Positions 27,652 to 39,201 are shown, numbered from the stretch's first letter. The stretch is DNA of 64,000 bases from Mycolicibacterium duvalii (GCF_010726645.1 NZ_AP022563.1:2294001-2358000); one strand, 5' to 3'. Notes: a model not told the origin generated them from the letters alone. Numbers and translations: made by a program.

Positions 27652-28269
27652 ATGACTGACGAACCCGCCGCCCCGGTGGTCAACCATCACGCGGACCACC
27701 CGGGTTTCAGCGGCGTCCTCGGAATCCTGTGCGCGCTGGTCTTCGCGGTGACCGGCCGGCGTTCGGGCCGGTTGGCCGTCGAGCTGACCGGGGTGACGGC
27801 CGATGACCACGTCGTCGATGTCGGATGCGGCCCCGGCACCGCGGCACGGGAGGCGACCCGCCGCGGCGCCCGCGCGACCGGCGTCGAACCGTCGGCGTCG
27901 ATGCTGCGGGTGGGCCGGATGTTCGCGCGCCGCAGCGGCGTCACGCTGCGCGAGGGCGGCGCCGAGGCGCTGCCGTTGCCCGACGCGTCGGCGACCGCCG
28001 TGTGGGCGCTGGCCACGGTGCACCACTGGCCCGATGTGGGCGCCGGCCTGGCCGAAGCGCACCGGGTGCTCGCGCCCGGCGGCCGGCTGCTGGCGGTCGA
28101 GCGGCAGGTCAGTCCCGACGCCACCGGGTTCGCCAGTCACGGCTGGACCGCCGCGCAGGCACAGGCGTTCGCGCAACTGTGCCGCACCGCGGGCTTCACC
28201 GAGGTGGCCGTGGACTCCGAGCGTCTGGGTCGCCGAGAGGTGTGGGCGGTCAGCGCGTTCCGGCCCTGA
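27652..28269 (+). CDS. Class I SAM-dependent methyltransferase
   Basis: A 205-residue methyltransferase. Motif I is HVVDVGCGPGTAAREATRRG, with the acidic residue of the next strand in ATGVEPSASML. The Methyltransf_11 pattern ends EAHRVLAPGGRLLAVERQ. An N-terminal hydrophobic stretch (SGVLGILCALVFAVTG) could touch membrane. The substrate is unknown. It lies 44 bp downstream of echA16 and is convergent with the MATE gene. Confidence 0.88.
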   Translation: MTDEPAAPVVNHHADHPGFSGVLGILCALVFAVTGRRSGRLAVELTGVTADDHVVDVGCGPGTAAREATRRGARATGVEPSASMLRVGRMFARRSGVTLREGGAEALPLPDASATAVWALATVHHWPDVGAGLAEAHRVLAPGGRLLAVERQVSPDATGFASHGWTAAQAQAFAQLCRTAGFTEVAVDSERLGRREVWAVSAFRP

Positions 28270-28281
28270 CCGGGCTCCTGG

Positions 28282-29601
28282 TCAGCCCGTGCCCGGAACC
28301 AGCCACCGGCCCGAGAGCACGCGTGCGCCGACGAAGATCAGGCGCAACACCATGAACGTGCTCAGCCCGGCCCAGATGCCCAGCAGACCCCAGCCGAACG
28401 CCAGAGAGAGCCAGACCAGCGGCAGGAAGCCCAGCAACGCGCTGGCCACGGTCGCGTTGCGCATGAAGGTCGCATCCCCGGCGCCGAGCAGGACCCCGTC
28501 CACCGCGAAGACGATGCCCGCCACGGGCAACTGCGCCACCAGGAACCACCACGGCACCGTGATCTCGTCGAGCACCGTCCGGTCGTCGGTGAAGATCGCC
28601 GGCAGCACCGGCGCGCCGAGCGCGAAGATCGCGGCCAGTACCGCGGCGGCCGCAGCGGAGAACACCGTCACCCGCCACGCCACCGACTTGGCGTGGGGCA
28701 ACTGGCCGGCGCCCAGTGCCGCGCCGACCAGCGACTGCGCCGCGATCGCCAGCGAATCGAGCACCAGCGCAAGGAAATTCCACAGCTGCAGCACCACCTG
28801 GTGGGCGGCCACCGCCGCGGCCCCGAAGCGCGCGGCCACCGCCCCGGCCGAGACGAAGCACGCCTGGAACGCCAGGGTGCGCAACACGAGATCGCGGCCC
28901 ATCACCACCTGGGCGCGCAGCACCGACGGCAGCGGCCGCAGTGCGACCCGCTCCACGATCAGCGCCCGGAAGAACAACAGCGCCGCCAACCACTGCCCGA
29001 CGATGTTGGCCAGCGCCGAACCGGGCAGCCCGAGCTCGGGCGCACCCAGCCAGCCGTACACCAACAGCGGGCACAGCACCGCCGACACCCCGAAGCCGAA
29101 GACCACGTAGCGCAACGGGCGCACGGTGTCCTGTACGCCGCGCATCCATCCGTTGCCCGCGGCCGCCACCAGGATCGCGGGTACCGCCAGGCTGGCGATC
29201 CGCACCCAGGGCAGCGCGGCATCGGCGATGTCGCCGCCGGCGGCGAGCGCGGAGACCAGCGGAACGGCCGTCAATTGGACCGCGATGACGACGGCGGTCC
29301 CGATTCCGATTGCCAGCCAGGTCGCCTGCACGCCCTCCTGCACCGCGGCGGTGCGGTTGCCCGCGCCGTAGAAGCGGGCCGCGCGCGCGGTGGTGCCGTA
29401 GGACAGGAACGTCAGCTGTGAGCTGAGCACCCCCATGATCAGCGCTCCGATCGCCAGTCCGGCCAGGCTGAGCGCACCCAGACGGCCGACCACGGCGAGG
29501 TCGAACAACAGATACAGCGGCTCGGCGGCCAGCACCCCGAGGGCCGGGAACGCCAGCGCGGCGATCCGTCGGCTGGTCGCCGGCGAGGTGGAATCGGTCA
29601 A
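28282..29601 (-). CDS. dinF: MATE-family efflux transporter
   Basis: A 439-residue integral membrane protein with about 12 helices in two halves, typical of MATE (NorM/DinF) drug/Na+ or H+ antiporters. It starts in ALAFPALGVLAAEPLYLLFDLAVVGRLGALSLAGLAIG. It is the orthologue by position of Rv2836c, named dinF. No SOS box is seen at its start. It follows nrnA by 18 bp at the tail of the nusA-infB operon, so it is likely read from that promoter. Confidence 0.92.
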   Translation of the reverse strand: MTDSTSPATSRRIAALAFPALGVLAAEPLYLLFDLAVVGRLGALSLAGLAIGALIMGVLSSQLTFLSYGTTARAARFYGAGNRTAAVQEGVQATWLAIGIGTAVVIAVQLTAVPLVSALAAGGDIADAALPWVRIASLAVPAILVAAAGNGWMRGVQDTVRPLRYVVFGFGVSAVLCPLLVYGWLGAPELGLPGSALANIVGQWLAALLFFRALIVERVALRPLPSVLRAQVVMGRDLVLRTLAFQACFVSAGAVAARFGAAAVAAHQVVLQLWNFLALVLDSLAIAAQSLVGAALGAGQLPHAKSVAWRVTVFSAAAAAVLAAIFALGAPVLPAIFTDDRTVLDEITVPWWFLVAQLPVAGIVFAVDGVLLGAGDATFMRNATVASALLGFLPLVWLSLAFGWGLLGIWAGLSTFMVLRLIFVGARVLSGRWLVPGTG

Positions 29602-29619
29602 GGCGCCGCCGGACCGCGA

Positions 29620-31123
<1,504 letters not shown>

Positions 31124-31127
31124 CATT

Positions 31128-31184
31128 CTCCTCGCGCAAGCGCTCGTCGGTCACACGCTCCTCGCGCAAGCGCTCGTCGGTCAC
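31128..31184 (-). repeat. Two-copy 27-bp direct repeat (30-bp period) between infB and rbfA
   Basis: Identical copies at 31128-31154 and 31158-31184. On the minus strand each reads GTGACCGACGAGCG...GCGAGGAG, beginning with a GTG/TGA overlap and ending in a GAGGAG ribosome-binding sequence. The repeat fills the entire infB-rbfA gap and touches the infB stop. The final copy provides the rbfA Shine-Dalgarno. A 30-bp period would keep reading frame if translated ([10 protein letters not shown]). Confidence 0.85.
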
Positions 31185-33904
31185 TAAACGCGTTCCTTCT
31201 CGACCAGCTCGTAGGTCTCGATGACGTCGCCTTCCTTGATGTCGGAGTACGTCAACGTCAGACCGCATTCGTAGCCCTCGCGCACCTCGGTGGCGTCGTC
31301 CTTCTCCCGCTTGAGCGAGGACACGGTGAGGTTCTCGGCGACCACCACGTTGTCGCGGAGCAGCCGGGCCTTGGCGTTGCGGCGCATGATCCCCGACTGC
31401 ACCAGGCAGCCGGCGATATTGCCCACCTTCGAGGAGCGGAAGATCGCGCGGATCTCGGCGCGGCCGAGCTCCTTCTCCTCGTAGACCGGCTTGAGCATGC
31501 CCTTGAGCGCGGCCTCGATCTCGTCGATGGCCTGGTAGATGATCGAGTAGTACCGGATCTCGACACCCTCGCGGTTGGCCAGCTCAGTGGCCTTGCCCTC
31601 AGCGCGGACGTTGAAGCCGATGATGATCGCATCCGAGGCCGACGCCAGGTTGACGTTGGTCTCGGTGACGCCACCCACGCCGCGGTCGATGACCCGAAGC
31701 TGCACTTCGTCGTCGACCTGGATGCCCAGCAGGGCCTCCTCGAGCGCCTCGACCGTACCGGCGTTGTCGCCTTTGAGGATCAGGTTCAGCTGGCTGGTTT
31801 CCTTCAGCGCCGAATCCAGGTCTTCCAGGCTGATCCGCTTGCGGCTGCGCGCGGCCAGCGCGTTGCGCTTGCGCGCGCTGCGCCGGTCGGCGATCTGACG
31901 GGCGATCCGGTCCTCGTCGACGACCAGGAAGTTGTCACCCGCGCCGGGCACCGACGTGAAGCCGATGACCTGCACCGGACGCGAGGGCAGGGCCTCTTCG
32001 ACGTCCTCGCCGTGCTCGTCGACCATGCGACGGACACGTCCGTAGGCGTCGCCGGCCACCACCGAGTCGCCGACGCGCAGCGTGCCGCGCTGGATCAGCA
32101 CGGTCGCCACCGGTCCGCGGCCGCGGTCCAGGTGCGCTTCGATCGCCACACCCTGGGCTTCCATGTCGGGGTTGGCCCGCAGGTCCAGCGACGCGTCGGC
32201 GGTCAGCACCACGGCCTCCAACAGGGCCTCGATGTTGACGTTGTTCTTCGCCGAGATGTCGACGAACATCGTGTCGCCGCCGTACTCCTCGGGGATCAAC
32301 CCGTATTCGGTGAGTTGCCCGCGGATCTTGGCCGGGTCGGCGCCTTCCTTGTCGATCTTGTTGACCGCCACCACGATCGGCACCTCGGCCGCCTGGGCGT
32401 GGTTGACCGCCTCCACCGTCTGCGGCATGACGCCGTCGTCGGCGGCGACCACCAGGATCGCGATGTCGGTGGCCTTCGCACCGCGGGCACGCATGGCGGT
32501 GAACGCCTCGTGACCGGGGGTGTCGATGAAGGTGATCGGCCTTTCGTTGCCGTCGAGGTCGACGGTCACCTGGTAGGCACCGATGTGCTGGGTGATGCCG
32601 CCGGCCTCGCCCTCGCGGACGGTGGCGTTGCGGATGGTGTCCAGCAGTCGGGTCTTGCCGTGGTCGACGTGACCCATCACGGTGACCACCGGCGGCCGGA
32701 ACTCCAAATCGCCCTCGTCTCCTGAATCTTCTCCGTAGGAGAGGTCAAAAGACTGCAGCAGCTCGCGGTCCTCGTCCTCCGGGGAGACGACCTGGACCTT
32801 GTAGTTCATCTCGCCGCCGAGCAGCTCGAGGATGTCGTCGCCCACCGACTGGGTCGCGGTGACCATCTCACCGAGGTTGAACAGCGCCTGCACCAGCGAT
32901 GCCGGGTTGGCGTCGATCTTCTCGGCGAAGTCGGACAACGAGGCGCCACGAGCCAGCCGGATGGTCTCGCCGTTGCCGTGCGGCAACCGGACGCCGCCGA
33001 CGACCGGCGCCTGCATGTTCTCGTATTCGGCGCGTTTCGCCCGCTTCGACTTGCGGCCCCGCTTGGGCGCGCCGCCGGGACGACCGAACGCACCGGCCGC
33101 ACCGCCGCGCTGGCCGGGACGGCCACCGCCGCCGGGACGACCGCGGAAACCACCGCCGGCGGGAGCACCGCCACCGCCGCCGCGGTAGTTGCCACCACCA
33201 CCGCCGCCGCCGGGGCGACCGCCGCCACCGGGACCGGGACGGGGGCCGCTACCGGGACGCGGACCACCGCCGGGACGGGGGCCGCCACCGGGGACGGGAC
33301 GGGCACCGGGCGGACGCGGCGGCATGTTGCCGGGCGTGACACCGGGACGCGGACCGCCGCCCGGGCGAGGACCACCGGGACCGGGCCGGGGGCCGCCGGG
33401 GCCCTGCGGCCTCGGGATCGGCCGCTCGACGGGCTGCTGGGTGGAGAACGGGTTGTTGCCGACGCGCGGCGTACGCGCGGCGGGCTTCGGCGCGCCCGGC
33501 TTGGGTGCGGCCGGTCCCGGACGCGGGCCCGGAGTCGGACCGGGCCGGGGAGCCGACGGTGCAGCCGGCGCGGCCGGCGGTGCGGCGGCGGCCGGCGTGG
33601 GCGGAGCCGGGGCGGGCCGCGGCGGCGGAGCCGCGGCCGGCTGCTGGGCAGCCGGCGCCGCGGGCTTGGGCGCGGGCTTCTTCTCGGGCGCGGCCGGCTT
33701 GGGCGCGCCGTTGCCGCTGGGCTGGGCCTTCTCGGCGGGCTTGCCGCCGCCGAAGGACTCCCGAAGGCGCCGGGCTACCGGCGCCTCGACGGTCGATGAT
33801 GCCGATTTGACGAATTCGCCCTGTTCACTGAGTCGGACGAGCACTTCTTTGCTTGTGACACCGAGTTCTTTGGCCAACTCGTGCACGCGGGCCTTACCTG
33901 CCAC
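31184..33904 (-). CDS. infB: Translation initiation factor IF-2
   Basis: A 906-residue IF-2, close to the 900 of Mtb. A small IF2N domain (residues 1-50) is followed by a long Pro/Gly/Ala-rich disordered part (about 55-280), a second IF2N-like domain (about 300-365), then the GTPase domain with G1 GHVDHGKT at 411-418, DTPGHEAF and NKIDKEG, and domains II-IV. It places initiator tRNA on the ribosome. GTG 33904 has AGGAG upstream. The low-complexity part explains several long antisense reading frames. Confidence 0.97.
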   Translation of the reverse strand: MAGKARVHELAKELGVTSKEVLVRLSEQGEFVKSASSTVEAPVARRLRESFGGGKPAEKAQPSGNGAPKPAAPEKKPAPKPAAPAAQQPAAAPPPRPAPAPPTPAAAAPPAAPAAPSAPRPGPTPGPRPGPAAPKPGAPKPAARTPRVGNNPFSTQQPVERPIPRPQGPGGPRPGPGGPRPGGGPRPGVTPGNMPPRPPGARPVPGGGPRPGGGPRPGSGPRPGPGGGGRPGGGGGGGNYRGGGGGAPAGGGFRGRPGGGGRPGQRGGAAGAFGRPGGAPKRGRKSKRAKRAEYENMQAPVVGGVRLPHGNGETIRLARGASLSDFAEKIDANPASLVQALFNLGEMVTATQSVGDDILELLGGEMNYKVQVVSPEDEDRELLQSFDLSYGEDSGDEGDLEFRPPVVTVMGHVDHGKTRLLDTIRNATVREGEAGGITQHIGAYQVTVDLDGNERPITFIDTPGHEAFTAMRARGAKATDIAILVVAADDGVMPQTVEAVNHAQAAEVPIVVAVNKIDKEGADPAKIRGQLTEYGLIPEEYGGDTMFVDISAKNNVNIEALLEAVVLTADASLDLRANPDMEAQGVAIEAHLDRGRGPVATVLIQRGTLRVGDSVVAGDAYGRVRRMVDEHGEDVEEALPSRPVQVIGFTSVPGAGDNFLVVDEDRIARQIADRRSARKRNALAARSRKRISLEDLDSALKETSQLNLILKGDNAGTVEALEEALLGIQVDDEVQLRVIDRGVGGVTETNVNLASASDAIIIGFNVRAEGKATELANREGVEIRYYSIIYQAIDEIEAALKGMLKPVYEEKELGRAEIRAIFRSSKVGNIAGCLVQSGIMRRNAKARLLRDNVVVAENLTVSSLKREKDDATEVREGYECGLTLTYSDIKEGDVIETYELVEKERV

Positions 33905-34031
33905 TACTTCTCCTGTTCGAGAGGCGACAGCGGTGGTTGGCGCCGCGCCTCGGTTTAGCTATGACGCATGGTCATCGGGACTTCACGGTGTGCTCATGTT
34001 CTTCGCTACCTGTTCTTCTGCGGCCGGGTGA

Positions 34032-34373
34032 TCAGGGCGCCTCGGCACCTGCGCCGACGTGCTCCATCACCGCGGTGATGTCCGGTGAACCGGTGATCCG
34101 CAGCGCTCGGCCGAATGCTCGCCGACGAATCGCCGCGTGCAGGCACTGCGGATCGGGATGCAGCCAGGCACCCCGCCCCGGCAGTGTCCTCGCTGCGTCA
34201 ACGGTCACAGTGCCGGGGCCATTCCCCGGACCGTTCCCGTCGGTGACAACGACAACCCGAAGCAGTTCGACGGCCAGCTCTCGTTTCCGGCACCCGATGC
34301 ACGTCCGCACTGGTCCCCCGGAGGGGTGGGCGGTGCTTCTGCGCATCCGAGCCGATGTCTCGCGCTGGATCAC
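34032..34373 (-). CDS. ylxR: YlxR (DUF448) RNA-binding protein
   Basis: A 113-residue protein with the YlxR core GPVRTCIGCRKRELAVELLRVV and GRGAWLHPDPQCLHAAIRRRAFGRALR. The two-Cys motif and basic groove suggest nucleic-acid binding. In other bacteria YlxR sits between nusA and infB, as here (Rv2840c). GTG 34373 is chosen because Mtb YlxR starts at the matching position. The same frame is open upstream through the tandem array, which I regard as untranslated. A hairpin lies 11 nt upstream of the start. Confidence 0.9.
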   Translation of the reverse strand: MIQRETSARMRRSTAHPSGGPVRTCIGCRKRELAVELLRVVVVTDGNGPGNGPGTVTVDAARTLPGRGAWLHPDPQCLHAAIRRRAFGRALRITGSPDITAVMEHVGAGAEAP

Positions 34374-34384
34374 AGCTGAGTCTA

Positions 34385-34402
34385 CCGCCACCCCGGTGGC
34401 GG
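34385..34402 (-). promoter_or_regulatory. Hairpin 11 nt upstream of ylxR
   Basis: A perfect inverted repeat CCGCCACC-CC-GGTGGCGG (8-bp arms) just before the ylxR start. No U-tract follows, so a simple terminator is unlikely. It could limit ribosome access or protect an mRNA end. Confidence 0.4.
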
Positions 34403-34462
34403 AAGGAAAACCGGTGCGATTGGCCGAATCGGCGTGGCGTCCTCGCCCCCGATCGTCGCTCC

Positions 34463-34684
34463 GCTCAGTACTCGATCTTCGCTCCCGCTCAGTACTCGAT
34501 CTTCGCTCCCGCTCAGTACTCGATCTTCGCTCCCGCTCAGTACTCGATCTTCGCTCCCGCTCAGTACTCGATCTTCGCTCCCGCTCAGTACTCGATCTTC
34601 GCTCCCGCTCAGTACTCGATCTTCGCTCCCGCTCAGTACTCGATCTTCGCTCCCGCTCAGTACTCGATCTTCGCTCCCGCTCAG
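34463..34684 (-). repeat. Tandem array: nine 24-bp units between nusA and ylxR
   Basis: Nine identical 24-bp copies (34463-34678; each starts GCTCAGTACT and ends TTCGCTCCC on the plus strand), then a 6-bp partial. A decayed relative lies at about 34450-34462. The nusA TGA falls inside the first partial copy. In the nusA frame every unit ends in another TGA, so read-through always stops. The array fills most of the 307-bp nusA-ylxR gap; the rest is the ylxR hairpin and about 50 bp of nothing recognisable. Confidence 0.95.
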
Positions 34685-35736
34685 TGATCCCCCGGCACGT
34701 TGCGCGCGGCGTCCGACCGCGACGGGCGGCGATCGGATTCGCCGTCGGCGTCCGCGTCGTCACTGCGGATGTCGATGCGCCAGCCGGTCAACCGGGCCGC
34801 CAGCCGCGCGTTCTGGCCCTCCTTGCCGATGGCCAGGGACAGCTGGAAGTCAGGCACGATGACCCGCGCCGCCCGCGTCGCCTCGTCGATGACGGTCACC
34901 GAGATCACCTTGGCCGGCGACAGCGCGTTGGCGACGAAGCGTGCCGGGTCCTCGTCGAAGTCGATGATGTCGATCTTCTCGCCCGACAACTCGCTCATCA
35001 CGTTGCGGACGCGCTGGCCCATCGGGCCGATGCAAGCGCCTTTGGCGTTGAGACCGGGCATGCGCGACGCGACCGCGATCTTGGAGCGATGCCCCGCCTC
35101 CCGGGCCACCGCGACGATCTCGACGGACCCGTCGGCGATCTCCGGCACTTCCAGCGAGAACAGCTTGCGCACCAGGTTGGGGTGCGTCCGCGACAATGTG
35201 ATCAGCGGCTCGCGGGCGCCGCGGGTGACCCCGACGACATAACACCGCAGCCGGTCGCCGTGCTCGTAGCTTTCGCCGGGCACCTGCTCGGCGACCGGGA
35301 TGACACCCTCGGAGCCCTTGGTCTCGCTGCCCATCCGCACCACCACGAGCCCGCGGGCGTTGGCCCGCGCGTCGCGCTGGATGACCCCGGCGACGATGTC
35401 GCCCTCCCGCGCGGAGAATTCGCCGTAGTTCTTCTCGTTCTCGGCGTCGCGCAAGCGTTGCAGGATGACCTGCCGGGCGGTGGTGGCCGCGATCCGGCCG
35501 AAGCCCTCCGGGGTGTCGTCCCACTCGTGCAGCACGTTGCCGTCGGCATCGGTCTGCCGGGCCATCACCTTGACCACCCCGGTTTTGCGGTCGATGTCGA
35601 TCCGCGCATCCGGCTCGTGACCGTCGGTGTGCCGATAGGCGGTCAGCAGCGCGGACTTGATGGTGTCGACGACGACGTCGACGCTGATCCCCTTGTCCGC
35701 CTCGATCGCGTGCAGGGCAGCCATGTCGATGTTCAC
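34681..35736 (-). CDS. nusA: Transcription termination/antitermination factor NusA
   Basis: A 351-residue NusA. The N-terminal RNA polymerase-binding domain (1-125) starts [20 protein letters not shown]. An S1 domain (about 130-200, [22 protein letters not shown]) and two KH domains (about 230-345, [30 protein letters not shown] and [17 protein letters not shown]) follow. GTG 35736 follows the rimP stop by 3 nt. The short C-terminal tail runs into the tandem array. Position matches Rv2841c. Confidence 0.97.
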   Translation of the reverse strand: MNIDMAALHAIEADKGISVDVVVDTIKSALLTAYRHTDGHEPDARIDIDRKTGVVKVMARQTDADGNVLHEWDDTPEGFGRIAATTARQVILQRLRDAENEKNYGEFSAREGDIVAGVIQRDARANARGLVVVRMGSETKGSEGVIPVAEQVPGESYEHGDRLRCYVVGVTRGAREPLITLSRTHPNLVRKLFSLEVPEIADGSVEIVAVAREAGHRSKIAVASRMPGLNAKGACIGPMGQRVRNVMSELSGEKIDIIDFDEDPARFVANALSPAKVISVTVIDEATRAARVIVPDFQLSLAIGKEGQNARLAARLTGWRIDIRSDDADADGESDRRPSRSDAARNVPGDH

Positions 35737-35739
35737 GCT

Positions 35740-36267
35740 CTAGCCCTCCTTTCCGGATTGGCCGGCCAGCTCCAGCTCACGCGGATTGGGCGGCGAGAAC
35801 TCCACCTGGACAACAGCTTTGGCAATACTTTCGAGTGCGACGTCACGCACCGTGTACTGGCTGCGGGCGCCCTCGCGCACCACCAGCCGCACCGCTTCGC
35901 CCGCGACGGGTCCCAGTCGCCCGGTCAGCGTGGACCCGTCCGACAACGTCAGCTCCACCTTGCGCCCGTGCGCGCGCCGGTAATGGGTGGGAGTGGTCAG
36001 CGGCCGGTCGACGCCGGGCGACGTCACCTCCAGGACGTAGGCCGGGGTGTCAAGCTCATCGAGCAGGCCCGAGGCGGTCTTGGACAGTTCGGCGATCGCA
36101 TCGAGATCCAGACCGGAGTCGCTGTCGGTGACGACGGTGATGCGGGGTGGCCGGGCGGCAGGATCGATCGCAACGTCCTCGATGTCGAACCCGGCGCGCG
36201 CGAATGCCGCCTCGAGCAGTTCGATCACCTGTCCCTGCGACGGCAATCCCGTAGACCGCTCAGCCAC
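35740..36267 (-). CDS. rimP: Ribosome maturation factor RimP
   Basis: A 175-residue RimP needed for 30S maturation. Core: [45 protein letters not shown], then [32 protein letters not shown] and a C-terminal Sm-like domain. GTG 36267 has GAGGAG 7 nt upstream. It heads the rimP-nusA-ylxR-infB-rbfA-nrnA-MATE block. A shared promoter region with the divergent lipoprotein lies about 65 bp upstream. Confidence 0.95.
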   Translation of the reverse strand: MAERSTGLPSQGQVIELLEAAFARAGFDIEDVAIDPAARPPRITVVTDSDSGLDLDAIAELSKTASGLLDELDTPAYVLEVTSPGVDRPLTTPTHYRRAHGRKVELTLSDGSTLTGRLGPVAGEAVRLVVREGARSQYTVRDVALESIAKAVVQVEFSPPNPRELELAGQSGKEG

Positions 36268-36332
36268 GGCGAGCTCCTCGTGTTGAATTGTCACCGACCC
36301 GGTCTGCGGCATCTCTCCCGCGAACCGCTGCC

Positions 36333-36339
36333 TACGATA
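36333..36339. promoter_or_regulatory. Overlapping divergent -10 elements (rimP operon / lipoprotein)
   Basis: TACGATA reads as TACGAT on plus and TATCGT on minus, both TANNNT. It would give a leader of about 60 nt for rimP and about 75 nt for the lipoprotein gene. No -35 is clear. One polymerase would exclude the other here. Confidence 0.35.
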
Positions 36340-36415
36340 CGCCAGCAACCGGGGGCACCTGCCGGAACTGATGCTGCGGCCAACCGGCAGCCGACCGCCT
36401 GGCAATATGTGGCAC

Positions 36416-36946
36416 GTGTCGAGCCAACCGCCGATCGTCAGCCGCCGACGGGTCCTGACCGGCGCGGCAGGGTTGGCGCTGCTCAGCGCGACGGCGCTGA
36501 CCTCGGCGGGGTGCAGCACCGCCCCTCCACCGCCCGACCTCGACGACCTGACCACGGCCCTGGACCGGGCCCGGGCCGACAGCACCCTGGCCGCCGACGC
36601 TGCGGCTACCGCGCGCGGCGCGACCGCCGACACGCTCACCGAGATCGCCGCCCAGCGGGCGGCGCACGCCGAGGCGTTGTCCGACGAGATCATCCGGATG
36701 ACCGGCCAACCCGCACCCACGACATCGGTGACCATCACCACCGCCACGTCGGCGGCGGCGAACACGCCGGCTCCTGCCCCGCCGACGGCGAAAGACGTCG
36801 CCGGTGCACTGCGCTCGTCGGCCGACACCTCCGCATCCGCGGCCGCCGCACTGTCCGGGTATCGGGCCGGGCTGCTCGCCTCGATCGCCGCCGCCTGCAC
36901 GGCCGCCTACACCGTCGCGCTCGAACCGGCAGCAGGGCCACGATGA
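36416..36946 (+). CDS. Tat-type lipoprotein, Ala-rich
   Basis: A protein of 176 residues at the Rv2843 position. The signal has twin arginines ([12 protein letters not shown]) and a lipobox near TSAGC, suggesting a folded, lipid-anchored extracytoplasmic protein. The mature part is helical and Ala-rich with repeated Ala-Thr-Ala heptads (about 45-175), no cysteines apart from the lipobox and one near the C-terminus ([10 protein letters not shown]). Function unknown. GTG 36416 chosen; ATG 36407 is equally possible. ATGA overlap with the next gene. Confidence 0.72.
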   Translation: MSSQPPIVSRRRVLTGAAGLALLSATALTSAGCSTAPPPPDLDDLTTALDRARADSTLAADAAATARGATADTLTEIAAQRAAHAEALSDEIIRMTGQPAPTTSVTITTATSAAANTPAPAPPTAKDVAGALRSSADTSASAAAALSGYRAGLLASIAAACTAAYTVALEPAAGPR

Positions 36947-37410
36947 CGTCGTCCGAGCCGGTCCCGACCCGGCCCAGCGACAGCGCCGACGGCTCGCTGT
37001 TCGACGCCGTGGCCACCGAACACGCCACCATCTACGCGTACGGGATGGTCTCGGCGTTCTCCCGGCCGGAGATCAACTATCTGGTCGCCGACGCGATGGT
37101 CGAGCACCGGAGACGCCGCGAGGAGGGCATCGCGCTGCTCGAGGAACGTGGGGTGGCCGCTCCGCTGCCCGCCGCCGGCTACGAACTGCCGATGGACGTC
37201 GACGATCCGACCGGAGCCGCGCAGCTCGCCGTGCGGCTCGAGCAGGACACCGCCACCGCGTGGCGGGCCGTCGTCGAACAGGCGGCGGACGAGTCGGTAC
37301 GGGCGTTCGGCGTCGCGGCGATGATCGAGACCGCGGTCACCGCGGCGCGGTGGCGCGCCGTGCTGGGCACCACCCCGGTCACGGTCGCGTTCCCCGGCGG
37401 CACCGAGTAA
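36943..37410 (+). CDS. DUF4439 ferritin-like domain protein
   Basis: A 155-residue four-helix protein matching DUF4439 (Rv2844 position). Helix pairs carry Glu/His residues: FDAVATEHATIYAYGMVSAFSRPEINYLVADAMVEHRRRREEGIALLEERG and QLAVRLEQDTATAWRAVVEQ, arranged as in ferritin-like folds, so metal binding is possible. No signal peptide. Start overlaps the lipoprotein stop (ATGA), implying a joint role. Convergent with proS. Confidence 0.82.
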   Translation: MTSSEPVPTRPSDSADGSLFDAVATEHATIYAYGMVSAFSRPEINYLVADAMVEHRRRREEGIALLEERGVAAPLPAAGYELPMDVDDPTGAAQLAVRLEQDTATAWRAVVEQAADESVRAFGVAAMIETAVTAARWRAVLGTTPVTVAFPGGTE

Positions 37411-37414
37411 CGGC

Positions 37415-39169
37415 TCAGCGGACGGCGGCGGCGATCTCGGCGGCCGCGTCGGCCACCGGCAGGTCGCGTTTCTCGCCGCTGAACCGGTTGCGCAGTTCGA
37501 CTACGCCGTCGGCCCAGCCGCGCCCGACCACCACGATCCAGGGCACTCCGAGCAGTTCGGCGTCCTTGAACTTCACCCCCGGAGAGGCCTGCCGGTCGTC
37601 GAGCAGCACCTCGATCCCGACCCGGTCGAGCTCGCCGGCCAACTCGGTCGCCCCCGCCCGGGCCTCGGCGTCCTTGTTCGCGATCACGACGTGGACCCCG
37701 AACGGCGCCACCGAACCCGGCCAGCGCAGCCCCAGCTCGTCGTGCTGCTGCTCGGCGATCACCGCGACCAGCCGCGACACGCCCACGCCGTAGCTGCCCA
37801 TCGTCAGCCGCACCGGTTTGCCGTCCTCACCGAGCACGTCGGCGGAGAACGCGTCGGTGTACTTGCGACCCAGCTGGAAGACGTGACCGATCTCGATGCC
37901 GCGGGCGGCCACCAGCGGACCGGCACCGTCCGGCGACGGGTCCCCCTCCCGGACCTCGGCGGCCTCGATGGTGCCGTCGGGCGTGAAGTCACGGCCCGCG
38001 ACCAGGCCCACGACGTGGCGGCCCTGTTCGTCGGCGCCGGTGATCCATGAGGTTCCGTCCACCACGCGAGGATCGACCAGGTAGCGAACACCGTTGGCCT
38101 GCAGCGCCTTCGGCCCGATATACCCCTTGACCAAGAAGGGATGCCGGGCGAAGTCGGCGTCGTCGAGCAACGCGTACTCGGCGGGTTCCAGCGCCGCGCC
38201 GAGCCGCTTGTCGTCGACCTCGCGATCGCCGGGCACCCCGACGGCCAGCAACTCCCACTCGCCACCCGGCTCGCGGACCTTCACCAGGACGTTCTTGAGC
38301 GTGTCGGCGGCGGTCACGGTCCGGCCGGCGAACTGCGGCAGGTCGGCCTCGTTGGCCCAGTCGACCAGCGTGGCGATCGTCGGTGTCCCGGGGGTGTCGT
38401 ACACCGTGGCCGGCGGCTGCCCGTCGACCGGAATCGGATCGGGAACCAGCGTGACGACCGCTTCGACGTTGGCGGCGTAGTCGGACTCCAGGCAGCGCAC
38501 GTAGGTGTCCTCACCGACCGCACTCTCGGCGAGGAACTCCTCCGAGGCGCTGCCGCCCATCGCACCCGACACCGCCGAGACGATGACATAGCGGACCTCG
38601 AGCCGGTCGAAGATCCGCTGGTAGGCCTCGCGGTGCGCGCGGTAGGCCTTCTCGAGCCCCTCGTCGTCGACGTCGAAGGAGTAGGAATCCTTCATCAGGA
38701 ACTCACGGCCGCGCAGGATCCCGGCCCGCGGACGGGCTTCGTCGCGGTACTTGTTCTGAATCTGGTAGAGCCGCAGCGGGAAGTCCTTGTAGGAGGAGTA
38801 CTCGCCCTTGACCGTGAGCGTGAACATCTCCTCGTGGGTGGGGCCGAGGAGATAGTCGTTGGCGCGGCGGTCCTGCAGCCGGAACAGGTTGTCGCCGTAC
38901 TCGGTCCAGCGGTTGGTGGCCTCGTACGGGCCCCGGGGCAGCAATGCCGGGAAGAGGATCTCCTGGCCGCCGATGGCGTCCATCTCCTCGCGCACGATCT
39001 TCTCGATCTTGCGGAGCACCTTGAGCCCGAGCGGCAGCCAGCTGTACAGGCCGGGGCCGACCGGACGGACGTAGCCCGCCCGAATGAGCAGCTTGTGGCT
39101 GGGGACTTCGGCGTCGGCCGGATCGTCGCGCAGAGTGCGCAGGAACAGCTCGGACATGCGGGTGATCAC
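37415..39169 (-). CDS. proS: Prolyl-tRNA synthetase
   Basis: A 584-residue bacterial-type ProRS. Class II motifs: motif 1 and 2 regions ([68 protein letters not shown]), motif 3 ([20 protein letters not shown]). An editing (INS) domain sits between motifs 2 and 3 (about 225-400), and an anticodon-binding domain is at the C-terminus. GTG 39169 has TAGGGT 8 nt upstream; ATG 39157 (MSELFLRTL) is the alternative. Confidence 0.96.
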   Translation of the reverse strand: MITRMSELFLRTLRDDPADAEVPSHKLLIRAGYVRPVGPGLYSWLPLGLKVLRKIEKIVREEMDAIGGQEILFPALLPRGPYEATNRWTEYGDNLFRLQDRRANDYLLGPTHEEMFTLTVKGEYSSYKDFPLRLYQIQNKYRDEARPRAGILRGREFLMKDSYSFDVDDEGLEKAYRAHREAYQRIFDRLEVRYVIVSAVSGAMGGSASEEFLAESAVGEDTYVRCLESDYAANVEAVVTLVPDPIPVDGQPPATVYDTPGTPTIATLVDWANEADLPQFAGRTVTAADTLKNVLVKVREPGGEWELLAVGVPGDREVDDKRLGAALEPAEYALLDDADFARHPFLVKGYIGPKALQANGVRYLVDPRVVDGTSWITGADEQGRHVVGLVAGRDFTPDGTIEAAEVREGDPSPDGAGPLVAARGIEIGHVFQLGRKYTDAFSADVLGEDGKPVRLTMGSYGVGVSRLVAVIAEQQHDELGLRWPGSVAPFGVHVVIANKDAEARAGATELAGELDRVGIEVLLDDRQASPGVKFKDAELLGVPWIVVVGRGWADGVVELRNRFSGEKRDLPVADAAAEIAAAVR

Positions 39170-39177
39170 AGGCGACC

Positions 39178-39183
39178 ACCCTA
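39178..39183 (-). promoter_or_regulatory. Probable -10 of proS
   Basis: Minus-strand TAGGGT, 8 nt before GTG 39169. Its upstream sequence is the CTACTGCCCC doublet and the 53-bp palindrome, so the -35 zone lies inside the palindrome. Confidence 0.4.
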
Positions 39184-39200
39184 CTGCCCCCTACTGCCCC
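39181..39200. repeat. Tandem 10-bp doublet CTACTGCCCC
   Basis: Two exact copies back to back next to the proS -10. Probably replication slippage; its first bases are part of the -10. Confidence 0.7.
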
Positions 39201-39201
39201 C

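Noticed and set aside
33189..34031. Pro/Gly-rich plus-strand frame opposite infB
   Set aside because: It is the complement of the Pro/Gly-rich disordered part of IF-2; no homology or ribosome site.
34463..34684. Possible CRISPR array
   Set aside because: The 24-bp units are directly adjacent with no unique spacers and no cas genes nearby.
34374..34763. N-terminal extension of YlxR with octapeptide repeats (TERERRSS) and a plus-strand frame with QYSIFAPA repeats
   Set aside because: Both are translations of the 24-bp array. The array overlaps nusA's end, and the YlxR family begins at GTG 34373.
33937..37410. Very long plus-strand open frame (over 1100 codons) across rimP and nusA
   Set aside because: It is antisense to conserved rimP, nusA and ylxR and is open because of GC-rich codon bias; only its last 155 codons (DUF4439, from 36943) are a real gene.
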